Positions 21,945 through 33,384 of a stretch of DNA of 64,000 nucleotides are shown piece by piece (the first letter of the stretch is position 1; each line of letters begins with the position of its first letter). The notes beneath the pieces are model-generated. The model was not told the origin of the DNA and searched no databases. It saw nothing but the letters and a program-made list of their open reading frames with translations. Made by a program: the position numbers and the translations under genes. The stretch is from Allium sativum (lineage: Eukaryota > Streptophyta > Magnoliopsida > Asparagales > Amaryllidaceae): the NCBI GenBank assembly GCA_030737875.1, contig CM060922.1, positions 754,551,603-754,615,602 of the forward strand, in the 5' to 3' direction.

Positions 21945-22645
21945 CTAAATTCCATTTTTTGGAGATCAAAGATGTATTTTTTTACCATATAATATCTAAG
22001 GAAGGCTTGGTAACAGATCCAACCAAGGTGGTAGCGGTGCAAGATTGGATGACCCTTAAGACCGCCACTAAGGTCAGAAGCTTACTTTGTTTAGCTGGCT
22101 AAGAATTTCGCGTGGATCTCAGTACTGTTAACCCATCTTACTAAGAAGAGTCTAGCATTTGATTGGGATGATGATTATGAGGATTAATTCAAGAAACTTA
22201 AGAGAAACCTTACCAATGCATTAATGTTAGTACTTCTAAATGGTATTAAGCCATTCACGGTCTGCACCAATGAATGAGGTACCGACCTTGGTGAAGTCCT
22301 AATCAAAAAGTGAATGTACTATGTTGTGGAGGAACATGGTTAAAAACCCATGAGAGAATCTACCCTACCTACGACTTGGAATTGGTCGCCATCGCCTTTG
22401 CACTCAAGTCTTGGAGACACTATTTACTTGGTGAGAGGTTCAAGCTATTCATAGATCATAAACCATTAAAGTACTTATTTTCCCAAAAGTACTAGAAATC
22501 AAGACAACATTGGTGGATGGGTTTTTGGCATCCTACGAATCGAGATCTCTCATATCCTCGGTATAGGGAATGTGGTCGTAAAAACATTAATTCAAAAGAG
22601 AACAACCTTAAGTCCCTTATTTATAGAATGGAAGAAACACACTTG
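21945..22645 (+). pseudogene. G1 pol fragment: end of reverse transcriptase and RNase H
   Basis: Translation from 21945 gives AKFHFLEIKDVFF, HIISKEGLVTDPTKV and VRSLLCLAG, matching the RT-to-RNase H connection of Ty3/gypsy polyproteins (KCEF, LGHIIS, GL..DP.KV, VRSFLGLA). 22345-22495 gives THERIYPTYDLELVAIAFAL and LFIDHKPLKYLF, the RNase H core with its DHK(S/P)LKYLF motif. The frame is broken by stops and by a shift near 22100-22310. The N-terminal RT, protease and gag are missing: the fragment begins at a CACTA terminus. It continues into the integrase after a foreign insertion at 22646-22815. Confidence 0.8.
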
Positions 22646-22815
22646 ATTCAATTTATGTAGGACATAAGCTGTTTACTTTTTCTTATAAGAAATTGCGAGG
22701 ATGCAATTTTGTTAGGGGGGAGTCTGTAACAACCGTGCTTTTCACGTCGTAATTGAAATAATGATATTTAAAGTGTTTTGATAATTTACCAATTGAATTA
22801 GTTTTTACATGTGTT
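22646..22815 (+). other. 170-bp foreign insertion containing a polypurine tract and LTR start
   Basis: The paralogous G2 copy reads through this point without it (29580-29612). The insert includes TTAGGGGGGAG (22712-22722) followed by TGTAACAACC at 22725, the form of an internal-to-LTR junction. No coding sequence is recognised. Confidence 0.5.
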
Positions 22816-22859
22816 AAAGTGTTTGAAGTTTCTAGATACATTTGATTTCAATCCCTCTA

Positions 22860-24330
22860 CAAATTTCACTCCCGGGTTGCGAGCTGAGTTAAAGATTTAG
22901 CCTACCTTTATAGATCAAATTGGTTCTAGATAGAATGAGGATATGAAGCATGTTAATAACATATATAGGATTGGCAGAGGGGAGTCCTACGGGCATCTCT
23001 AACGTTATTCCTATATTCCAAGGAATGGATGAGAAGAGATGGAAGGTTATATTTTCCCCACACCAGTGATTTGGAAAGTGTGGTATTATCAGAGGAAAAC
23101 CATTTATGGATGATCATCCATTCCACGGGTGATAAGATGTATTAGGATATAAGGAAAGTTTTATTTTGGAACAGGATGAAGAAGGATATAGTCGAATTTG
23201 TAGCTAAATGTTTGACTTTCCAAGGAGTCAAAGAAGAGCAACAAAGGCCCGGAGGACTGCTCCAGCCTGGTAAGTACCCTCATGGAAGTGGAAAAGCATA
23301 CTGATGGACTGTATTAATGGTTTGCCCCAATCGAGGAAAAGAAACACTAGCATTTGGGTGACTGTTGATAGTTGACTAAGAGCACCCACATCATACCAAT
23401 TCAGAGCAAGATGTCTATAGCTTCATTGTATCAAAGAGATAGTCTGACTTTATGAATTTCCCTCCGGCATTTTTAGCAATAGGGATCCAATGTTCATAGA
23501 TGAATTTTGGAAAAGTTTAAAAATGACATTGAGGACACACTTGAGATTGAGCATGATCTGTCACCTATGGATGGATTGCCGAATATAAATGGGTGAATAA
23601 AATATTAGAGGATATCTTGAGGATGTGTATTGTTGATTGTGGTTGGAAGGAGCATTTAGTGGAATTTTCTTTTTATAATAGTTTCCAAGCAAGTATTTGA
23701 ATGAATCCTCTTAAGGCTCTCTATCAAAGACCGTGTAGACTAACTTATTATTCGTCGAAGACCATAGAACGACCCCTACTTGCACCCCATGTGAAAACGA
23801 GAGACTTTAGAAAGGATTGACTTTATTAGGAAGAGGATTAAAGTGACTCAAAATAGATATAATTTATATGCCGAAAACAGGAGAATGAATATAGCGCTTG
23901 AGGTTGGAGGCTTGATATTTACCAAGATATCACTATTAAGAAATGTTTTGAGTTTTGGATCGGTAGGAAAGCTATCCCCTCCCTCAAATTTGTAGGACCT
24001 CTCCTCATTGTTAGATGAGCAGGGAAGATGAATTATATAGTAAAGTTACTAAGAAGGATAGTATGTGTGTAGGACTTCTTCCATTTCTCGCAATTGAGTA
24101 AGTGCTTGCATGGTTCAACCTAGTTAGCGAAAACCTGGTCAACTTGAGGATGTTGAGATTGAGAGAGAATCAATAGGCCATCATATTCTTTCCCAGATCA
24201 TAGTGTATGATGTTAAGCAATTAAGGAATAAAGAGATTAGACTTATGGATATGCAATAAGGAGATGGCATGGAAGAATCGACTTGGGAGGCCGAGGAGAA
24301 GATGCTGCCTTATACCCTTATTTTTTTATG
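22860..24330 (+). pseudogene. G1 pol fragment: integrase and C-terminal chromodomain-like tail
   Basis: In pieces across frames: a zinc-finger CxxC remnant (CLTFQGVKEEQQRP; second Cys mutated), VNKILEDILRMCIVDC where the conserved integrase glutamate region should be, and GVCMTSSIS-type remains of the VHNVFHVS segment near 24070. The end, ESTWEAEEKMLPYTLIF, matches the chromovirus C-terminus (EATWE.E..M...YP.LF). Stop codons and frameshifts are frequent, so it cannot make an integrase. 24331-24940 is a non-coding tail shared with G2 (42690-43303). Confidence 0.75.
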
Positions 24331-24940
24331 GTACACCTTTGAAATTTTCCATCTTAATCTTTTTCTTTATATTAAGATCTTTCTTTTAGTGTCCATAGGG
24401 ATGGTAGATCTTAGGAGTAAGCTTATGGATGTTAGGATTGGTTGTAACCATGTTATTAGAACATGGTATACTATTTACAAGTAGATGAAAATGGACACAT
24501 ATACATACACAAGGGACTATCATCATTTAAGAATCGACCAATTAGGCCACGGAAGAATATGCATATGAATGTGAGTTACATTTTACTATTTATTCCACGA
24601 TTTCCGTAAATGGATGAACAACATATGATTGTTGCATGTGAAAGATGGTAGTAGCACACGTATAGAACTATCAGTCATTATTAAGATTTTTTGCATATAT
24701 TTGGATGCACCACACAAGCATATTAGCAAAAACAGTTGGGCAACTGAATCAGCAGGCCACCTACTCTTTTGCATTAGTTTAGGGACATATATACTACATG
24801 ATTGAAATATAAAATAATCTGCTTTAGAAATCTTAAAAACAATGGATGCAGTGGATGTTGTTTGAATAGCTAGCTGTAGATTTTCTGTAGCTGTTTATTA
24901 TATATTTCTATCCTTGGAGGTTTCGAGGATGAAATACTTT

Positions 24941-24953
24941 AAGGAGGGGAGAA
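24941..24953 (+). other. Polypurine tract of G1
   Basis: AAGGAGGGGAGAA, preceded by TTGGAGGTTTCGAGGATGAAAT, as in G2. The LTR that follows has lost its TG start (GTTAATAAACCGATG in place of TGTAACACCCTGATA in G2). Confidence 0.8.
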
Positions 24954-26242
24954 GTTAATAAACCGATGTTTTTTATAAATAATATTAATTAATAAATTAA
25001 CTAAATAAGAAAATAATATTATGACGTTGTCCGAATTTGACTATGGGAATTGCACCATTGAATCTACGACGATTTTCTAAATAATTTTCATATATAATTT
25101 GTTAAAATGAAAAAATTATGAGAGAATTCATTTGTTAGAAGTAAGAATAAACATAAAAGTTTTAAATCTAGAATCAAAATAAGAATAAGTCCCAATAGGG
25201 GTAGACCCACCTCTAGGGTTGGTCAGCCACGGGGTCGACTGCCTATGGGTGGGTCAACCCGCATATGCAACCTAGCCGAAAAATAGCCAGGTGCGAACCA
25301 AATATTTAGATCTAGACCTAAATTTCATTTAATGTAAGAAGTTGGAATTTGAGATAGAGGGTTAAATTTGGGCTTGTGGCATGGGGAACATAATTAATCA
25401 AGTTGACCATACGGGCTGCGATCCCCTAACATACCTATAAGTGGAACCCCAGCCTAGCCAATTTATTTTGCAAATTTCTTCTTCTTCCTCTAAGTCCCCT
25501 CTTAACTTATAGAGTCTAGACATAAAAGTAAAATATTTTCTAAGGAAGGAGAGCATAAAATAAAATACTAGAAACCTCGGTAAGGGGATCAAGGAGGATC
25601 GCAGGCATCGACATAGGATGACCGGCGAGTGAAAATTCACGAACTCAAAATTCTTTTACTTTATTTTCAGTAGTACAAGTTAATTTTAGTCTACTTTTAC
25701 ATTTTATTCTTGAATTTAAAGTTTTTTAAAATTTATTTTATACATGTTAAAAGCACCACATAACTTTGTAAATGTTAGATTTAAAACTGGATTTAGTCCC
25801 TTAATTTATGTGAAACATAACAGAAAAAGAGAGGTTTATATGTAACAGAGAATAAATAGAAAAATACAGAACTCACATAAAGACCTAAAACACATATGAA
25901 CATGTAGATTTATAAATAAAGATAACGGACTAAAAAGAGCAAGCTTTTGAAAATTGTAGGTAAATTATAACATACGATATAATTAAAGAAATAGAAGAAA
26001 AGAGAAAAATTATTATGATATCAGTTTATGGTAGAAAAGGACATGCTTTGAAGTACAGAATATCATGAAACAGAAAACGACATAAAAGACCAATACAGAA
26101 TAATAAAGGGGCTCATACTGATTGAAAACCATTCCTGCAAGCCAAATTGAGGTAGATATGTGGCCAATAGCTAAGACGCAATAATAAGGGATTATGGTGT
26201 GAGTGCAACTCGATTATTGTTAGAGGGGGCCCATACCTGTAG
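24954..26242 (+). mobile_element. G1 LTR, first part (interrupted by solo LTR S)
   Basis: This is colinear with the G2 LTR from 43316. It contains ACCATTG (25051), one intact GTCGAC (25234) with decayed neighbours, a TATA-like CCTATAAG (25434), and a GTGAA-AA-TTCAC inverted repeat (25629-25640). The last five bases, TGTAG (26238-26242), are duplicated after S. The LTR resumes at 29287. Confidence 0.75.
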
Positions 26243-26468
26243 TGTAACACCCTGTGTTTTCTATTAACATAAAATAACGAATTGAGGAATAATTAATTTT
26301 AAATGTGAGAATCGAGGGAAATGGGTTACGCCATTGTGTTCGTCTCGGAATTCTGGTTGAGATAGAGTCCGAGTTTGCGTAAATTGGACTTCGTATGAAG
26401 AAGTTATGGCTGTCAGAAGTTTCCAGAAAATTCAAATTTAAAAACGAATTTAGACTCAGAACTGGGCA

Positions 26469-26706
26469 GGGCGGGAAATTTCCCGCCCAAGGCCAGGTCG
26501 ACCAGGGGGTCGACCTTAGTGTCGACCTACCCTATAGGTCGACCTAGGGGTCGACCTGGGGGTCGACCTACCCCCATTGGGCAGATTTGAATTAAACCCA
26601 ATTCTGAGCTGCTGCTGAGTCATTAGGGCTGATTTGGCTTTTTGGATGGTTCAAGTTGCTTCTAGGTTGATCGGGTGGCCTAAATTAATCCTAATCTCTA
26701 TATAAA
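26469..26706 (+). promoter_or_regulatory. U3 promoter block of S: E2F-like palindrome, six GTCGAC sites, TATA box
   Basis: A perfect 20-bp palindrome, GGGCGGGAAATTTCCCGCCC, lies at 26469-26488; it contains TTTCCCGCC on each strand. GTCGAC sites start at 26497, 26509, 26521, 26538, 26550 and 26562 (spacing 12, 12, 17, 12, 12). TATATAAA is at 26699-26706. Regulatory role is inferred from position and from the same order in M. Confidence 0.65.
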
Positions 26707-27513
26707 CACATGTAGACTCAAACCCTAAAACGTAATCAAAATTAGAACCACGGCCGTCATGCTATCACCCCGCAACCTGGAGTAGCCGCCACCAGCTAGA
26801 GAAAAAGTAAAGCTAATCAACTCAATTCAACTCAGGTCTACAATAACAACAACAACGAATTTGTCTACTTCAAAGGCGAGCTAAATCAATTTCAGAACAC
26901 AAATCCAAGAAATCAAGACCTTCTTTGAGTTGTGAGTTCGATTTCTTTAATAAGATAATTAACAAGTTAATTAGGTTGAGTTATAATTTGGGTTATATGG
27001 CTATGTTTGTGGAACATTGGGAAAAATGTGGTATTTTGTGAATATATGCTAGTTGTTCATAATGATAGTTTTTGTTGTGGATCCCTTTGTATATGCTAAA
27101 TCACCTATGTTCAACTTGATTCATGTTTTACATCATTTTTATATGCAAGTTTGGGTGTAGATTATATGCTAGTTTCTATGTGAATTGTACACAAGTTTAC
27201 ATGTGAACCAAGTAAAATGACTATATGCAAGTTTAGGTAGGAATTGGATCCACATGTATGCATGTTGACACCTTTAGATTTAGGTATATGACATACATAG
27301 TTTTATGCAAGTTTGTGACTATGGCCTATGCAAGTTTGGGTGAAAACTATGTCCATACCTGCAAGTTCGCACCATTAGGTCTATGTTTAGATTCATGACA
27401 ATACAAAGTTTATGCAAGATATGTCGTAATCCTTATTCGTAAGTTAGATCCATTTTGTGTGTTATGAAAATTTGCGATGTTCTTCCCTTTTATGTGAATA
27501 GACTAATTGCTAG

Positions 27514-27556
<43 letters not shown>

Positions 27557-27814
27557 ATGATAAGCGAATGAACAACGTGGGGACGATGGGGGAAATATTG
27601 AATATACTCATATTGAGAATTGGCATGTAATGGCCTTAAAAGGCATACAATTAATTTGAGGCAATAATTGGTAAAACTTGTTATACCTGAAATAAATGGA
27701 CATAATTTAGGTGACAATTATGGACATAAGTATATTTGGAATTTATTGACAAATTTGAATAGGGATATTAATCCACTTTGGGGTTAAATAAAGATATGTA
27801 ATAATTAACCGCCC

Positions 27815-28030
27815 GAGACACGAGGTTAGACTCGTTTGTGGTGTAAGACTGCCCGGACCCGCCCGACAAATCCAGCAGCCACAAATGCCAGTTTAATGTG
27901 AGAGGTCAAAGGCACGAATTAAATGCGTAACAATTGTAAAGACACGAGGTTAGGCTCGTTTGTGGTGTAAGACTGCCCGGACCCGCCCGGCAAATACAGC
28001 AGCCACAAATGTCAGTCTAATGTGGGAGGC
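27815..28030 (+). repeat. Direct repeat within S, offset about 127 bp
   Basis: GACACGAGGTTAGACTCGTT..GTAAGACTGCCCGGACCCGCCCG..CAGCCACAAATG occurs twice with small differences. The M LTR has a single related block (ACCCGAGGTTAGACTGAG...CTGCCCGG, minus strand near 16168-16210), so S has duplicated it. Confidence 0.75.
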
Positions 28031-29286
28031 CTTTACAAGGTTACGGTTTTAATGAATTAAGAAACACTAAACCAGATAAACATGTGGTAGGACATGGGGG
28101 GTTAAGTGGGTGCCTTGGGTGGCATGTGAAATACGATTAGTTGCACTTAACCAAGATTGAAACATGTAAGAAGACATGAATAAGAATGGGGTTAAGTGGG
28201 GAAAACCTTAGAGGGGACCAAGCATAGGTGGAAAGCTTGTGTCATGCATGAGGGCCTTTTCAAACCAGTAACCCATTAAGTATCTTTGAGGGCTCGACCC
28301 AAGTCGAGGACGGGACACGCGTACAGGGTTTGATTGTAAGAGGTCAAAACGGGTTAGCGGTGGCAACGCAAGTCCAACGGGGTCATGTGCGTGTGTGGCC
28401 CCAGGCTGGTAGGTAAGACATTGTTCCATCGTGTAGATATAAGCCGTGCATTTTTGGTGGTATCGGGTTGCCACATTGGGGAGTGATACACCCCACTGTG
28501 GGGCCAGCATGGGTATCTACGAGTTAGGGAGCCGATCAAATGGGGGTAGTGGGTACTCCTAGTGGAGATAGGGGCAGACGGAACCTATGAAGGTAGCTAG
28601 GGGTACACGAAACTACCATTATCATTATTAAGTTTTGTCGGCGGGATAAACTTTTCGGGTGTTTTGTGTGGCGCAATGTAGTAATTATCTTATAGTGATT
28701 AGGTGCGCCTTTAACGTTATCTTTGTTCATCTTATTTCCTTTGGTTGCTCTGTCATGCCCATTTGTTCACAGTCATTTCCTTATTTTCCAGCTTATGCCT
28801 TATCATAGTTACTTCAATGATTATATTGTTAAAGTTATTGCACTTGCCAGACTTTATGTCTAACCCCCTTTGTTTCCACCTCTTTTCTTCCTCCCCCCTC
28901 CCCTAGTTGCTCAGGGTGGGACTAATACTAGTGGAGCTTGATTTGGACAGCTTTATCTCTTTCTTTTGGAAGTTGCTTGGATTGCTGAAGTAAAGTTCAT
29001 CCTATCTTATTTATGGCTATTTCATGTTGGGGTTATGTCTTTTATTTTATGTACTCAGAACTTATTTGTTAAGATGGATAATAAGTGTATTTGGTTTTGT
29101 AGTTGGTTTTTTATGTGATGTAACCAAACTATTCCTCCGATGCAATAAAAGAGGTTTTTAGTTTCCAAGTACCATTATATTTATTTGTCTTGTTTACTTT
29201 TCTGTTCTATACACAATAAACGCTCCACCAAAATTAATGCATTCCCTTTGTGAGTGACCTTAATGGTGACGGGGTGTCACATGTAG

Positions 29287-29388
29287 TGATCAGACACGCA
29301 TGCCGAATCGTGGTAGATAAGTGACCGAAAAGAAAAATGACCCCATACAGTGTGTATCTGCGATGATCGAGAATGTGGCATCGGATTG
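29287..29388 (+). mobile_element. G1 LTR, second short part, truncated
   Basis: This matches the G2 LTR at about 44636-44716 (CATGCCGAATC.TGGTAGATAAGTG), then stops at about 29388 where RNase H coding sequence of G2 begins. The junction is a deletion or recombination point and not an LTR end. Confidence 0.65.
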
Positions 29389-30542
29389 AAGTACTTGTTG
29401 AGAGGTTCAGGCTATTCACAAATCATTAATCGTTGAAGTACTTATTTTCTGAAAAGGTTATGAACTTGAGACAACAACAATAGATGGAATTTTTGGCATC
29501 CTGTAACTTCGAGATCTCTTATACCCTCGATAAGGTGAATGTGGACATAGATGCATTGAGTTGGAAGAGGGCATCCTTAAGTCCCTTATTCGTAGAATGA
29601 AAGAGTTTGAAGTTTATAGCTACCTTTGAATTCAAGCTTGCTTCGGATTTCACTATCGCATTGCTAGTGGTGTTTGAGGTTCGGCCTACCTTTATATGTC
29701 TGATAGGTTTGGGATAGAAGGAGTATATGGAGCTTGTTGATATCATAGATCGGATTGGCAAAGGGGAGACCTCCGGTCCTCTCTATGTTATTTGCTATAT
29801 TCCAACGGATGGCTGAAAAGAGATGGGAGATTATGTATTCCCTACGCTGGTGATTTGCTGAGTGTAGTGTTATTAGAGTCACACCATTTGTAGATAGCCA
29901 TCCATAACAATGGTCATCAAATGTATAAGGATATGAAAATAGTTTTTGTTTGGAATAGAATGAAGAAATATTTATCCAAGTTTGTAGCCAGATGTACTTT
30001 CCGAAGAGCCAAGGAAAAGCAACGAAAGCCCAGAGGACTGATCCAGCCTTGGAAGTACCAAAATGGAAGCAGGAAAGTATATCGATGGACTTTATGGATG
30101 GTTTCCCCGATCAAGAAAGGGAAGCACTAGAATTTAGGTAATTATTGATAGTTGACTAAGAGGGACCAATTCATACTTACTCGGAGTTAGTGGTATGCAT
30201 TTTCGTTTGCATCCTTGTATATCAGGGAGACAGTCTGACTTCATGGATTCCCCTCCAGCATTTTTAGTGTTATGGATCCAATGTTCACGAGTGAATTTTG
30301 TAAGGGTTTACATGAGGCGTTGGGGACACAATGGAGATTGAGCATGACCTATCACCCATAGACGGATGACCAAACAGAAAGGATGTTTAGATTCTTGGAG
30401 GATATCTTGAGGATGTATGTTCTTGATTTTCAAAGGACTTGGTAGGAGCACTTACCTTTAATTGAACTTGCCTATAATAACAGTTTCCAAGCAAGTATTG
30501 GAATAGCTTCTTTTAAGGATCTCTATGGAAGGTCATGCAGAT
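29388..30542 (+). pseudogene. G2 pol fragment: RNase H end and integrase, split by element N
   Basis: Translation in pieces gives SLKYLF, ISYTLDKVNVD (form of YHPGKANVVADALS), GHQMYKDMKIVFVW and FVARCTFRRAKEKQRKPRGL (integrase zinc-finger region; second Cys mutated), MDPMFTSEF (second catalytic Asp region), TDDQTERMFRFLEDIL (glutamate region, Glu retained) and [11 protein letters not shown]. It ends at LYGRSCR, where the family normally continues TPLCW.E. The missing continuation is at 42104 beyond element N. Several in-frame stops show it is dead. Confidence 0.8.
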
Positions 30543-33184
30543 TGTGATGACCACCCTCATACCTCCTGCACTAAACTATAAAAAAGGTGTGATGTGTGAT
30601 ATGCTAGGCTGATATGAGACGATCATCAAGAAAGTAAACCGAAGCAGAACCCGTCGTATAACTCATAGCGCATGGATAATATATGATAGCAAAATATACA
30701 ACAAGATATAGTAGTGAAGCATAATAAAGCAAGAGATTCCATCTCTGAAAAATCTTAGAATATCAAGTACAAAACATCTAAATAATTGAATATCTGGATA
30801 CATCAAGCCTCACTACATCCCTCATCAGAGTATACAACAGAAAAAAATAGTTTAAATCATCCAAATAGTTATATAATAAGAATAATCACACGCCAGCCTC
30901 CTGCTCGTCGTTGCACAACACCATCACCACCAACCTGTCACCTATACTCATTTTACTCATCAGCATCGTTGACGAGCATCCCAAGGTAATAAGAGGATAC
31001 ATAAAGCCTTGAGTCAGACAACAGTCCAGTGTAAGCGATAGAAGACTATCAATAATTACACTGGATAATATGATAATAGACAGTCCAAGTCCCACCTAAC
31101 TTGTCCCTATAACTAAAGAATTATCACATAATATTATCAATAAATATGCTACTCAAACACACAGATTTAGACACTAGTAAGAACAGGATTCCAAATACCT
31201 ACTTCTCTCCAGTATCCTACGGTGATGGCCTACCCAGGGAAATAGAAGAGATCACACAAACAACAATAACATCCTTAACAAACAATGACTTCGCTATCCC
31301 AGCTAAAGCCTTGACTACATTAATATTGAATGACTGGTTGCTGCCATCCGTCAAGAGCTAATGGAGAAACCTGGTTCAAGTCGGACTACCTTATGTCCCA
31401 CATACGTTTGAATTCCCATGACAACTAGATCACTTCCCAAACGATCCAAAGTACTTGATCTCTCAGATCTTAACAGGCATTCCCATGATACCCCTGTTTC
31501 GAGTCTGCTAGAAACCTTCGACCTATGAACAATTACCTGCACTTCCACTCACATGAGCCATCCACGACTCCATCTTTTAGCCCAAGCCCCACTCGAGTCA
31601 GTCCATTATCTCGTAGTGCCATCCCATTTTGGAGATACCTATCATTTTCGAGTTTGACCATTCTCGCCTGAGTTCACAATCGAAGCATCAACATCACTTT
31701 GACAATAACTTCCATCCCATAGATGTTATCGACTATCGAAGACCACCATCATGCTCATGAAGACCACAACTCACACTAGCACCCGAACCCCTAACCATTA
31801 ACCATTATGAACCGATATCGGTCCATACACTTAGCCAATTCTTGGCTAATTTTTGGACCACTTCATTCATTGCCTCAAATATATCACTCTGGTCCATCCA
31901 CATCTCGAATCTCCTTTCCAAAGCTTTACCTGTTGGTTTATTGACGAGTATTCAAGTATTGGCACTTCAATCCATCCAATCATAATCAAATTCTGCACAT
32001 GATATGCCTAAGACCCCATAATGTCACGTAAGATGTTTTGGCTCCCCATGACCATTCATGATGGATCGGTACTGGACCGTAGGCTATGGATCGGTATCGA
32101 TCTATACACTTAGTGTATTTTCCGATGAATTTTTTTAGCACCATCCTAATGCCCTCCAAAGCTCCTTAGGCAAGTTTTTTATGAATCTAGTCATCTGAAA
32201 CTAGATTCTCTTTGTTCTTCAATTCTAGGTCCTATGACACACAATTTTGAACAAACAAATCATGCATAACATAAGATGCAATCAATTAAACAACAATTTA
32301 TTAAATTTCGAACTTGAACAATCATATGGATGCATACAAACATAATTCATATCAAAATAATCACAAATATAGGATAATTTGACATCAAAAACATATAAAA
32401 CATAATGGATCTAGCTAATTACATGATGTATGACCATAGGGCATCTATATCTGAATTAAACAAGTATGATCCAGTTTTATTGTGAAATTACAATATGAGG
32501 TGTTTGATTAACCTAGTTAACACGTATAATCCACAGTAAGCATGCAAGAGATCATTATCACTCACGAAAACCTATATTCAAAGCGATATGGATGAAACCA
32601 AATCCGAATAGCGAAGAAACACTTGAATTCGATGCAAATACCGAGATCATATCTCTCTTGATGTAGATCTTTCCTTTTGATGCAGTATAGAATGATTGAT
32701 GAAAGATAATACGGTTTTAGCGAATTAGGTTGAACTGAGGATTCACGGATGCTTAAGTGAATGTGTAAAATGAGGAGAAGAACCCTAATTCTCTCTTTAA
32801 ACCAGTTATTTTTAATCTTGGGTCATTGGTCTAACCGGTTTACTAATAAGCCCATTAGCTGCTAATTAACATGGTCAGTAGAAGAAAAAACATAAAACAA
32901 CGATTTCTTCTAAACCGCTGAGGCAAATATTTAATGTAACCACTCTACGGAGTGACCATCCACTATCCTAATTCAATGAGACCAGTTACGATTTAGACTC
33001 AAAAAAAAGTTATAGATAAAATAGTAAGCTATAGGGGTAAAATGGTCACAAAACAGTTCAGTAAGAATCATGGGTATGCATCACATCCCCATGAACAACA
33101 TATCAAAATACGAGAATGATACGATCACTAGAGAATTAAATAGAACTATTTTACGATCCCCGAATACATAAAATGGTCGTTACA
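30543..33184 (-). mobile_element. N 3' LTR, 2,642 bp
   Basis: It starts TGTAACGACCATTTTATG on the minus strand and ends ...GGTCATCACA. It is colinear with the 5' LTR apart from the insertion there. No GTCGAC cluster is present, unlike the M, S, G and H LTRs. Confidence 0.8.
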
Positions 33185-33199
33185 TTCTACCCCCTTTAG
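33185..33199 (-). other. Polypurine tract of N
   Basis: The minus strand reads CTAAAGGGGGTAGAA and abuts TGTAACGACC. It is preceded by TTTCGGGGTGAAAT. Confidence 0.85.
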
Positions 33200-33384
33200 G
33201 AATTTCACCCCGAAATTCCAAGCAAACACGAGAAATCAAGGTATCCTGCATGCATACCATCCACGAGTAGCCAATCTGACATCCAATCTAGAATCCAATA
33301 ATCCATGTAACCAAGATCCTAACCTATCATGAAAAACTCTAATAGTAAAAGAAACAATGACACAAGTAAGATATGATATATGGC

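Larger units (their letters stand above)
26243..29281 (+). mobile_element. Solo LTR S, 3,039 bp, TSD TGTAG
   Basis: It starts TGTAACACCCTGTG and ends GGGGTGTCACA, with TGTAG on both sides (26238-26242 and 29282-29286). The flanks are halves of the G1 LTR. The unoccupied counterpart in the G2 LTR (about 44611-44640, TACTTGTGGCAGA...ACACATGCCGAAT) confirms the insertion. It holds no internal domain. S belongs to the same superfamily as the M LTRs. Inside are a (TA)n run at about 27518-27554, a 127-bp offset direct repeat (27815-28030), GGTTAAGT motifs (28105-28200), and a poly(A)-signal-like AATAAAAGAGG near 29143. Confidence 0.9.
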
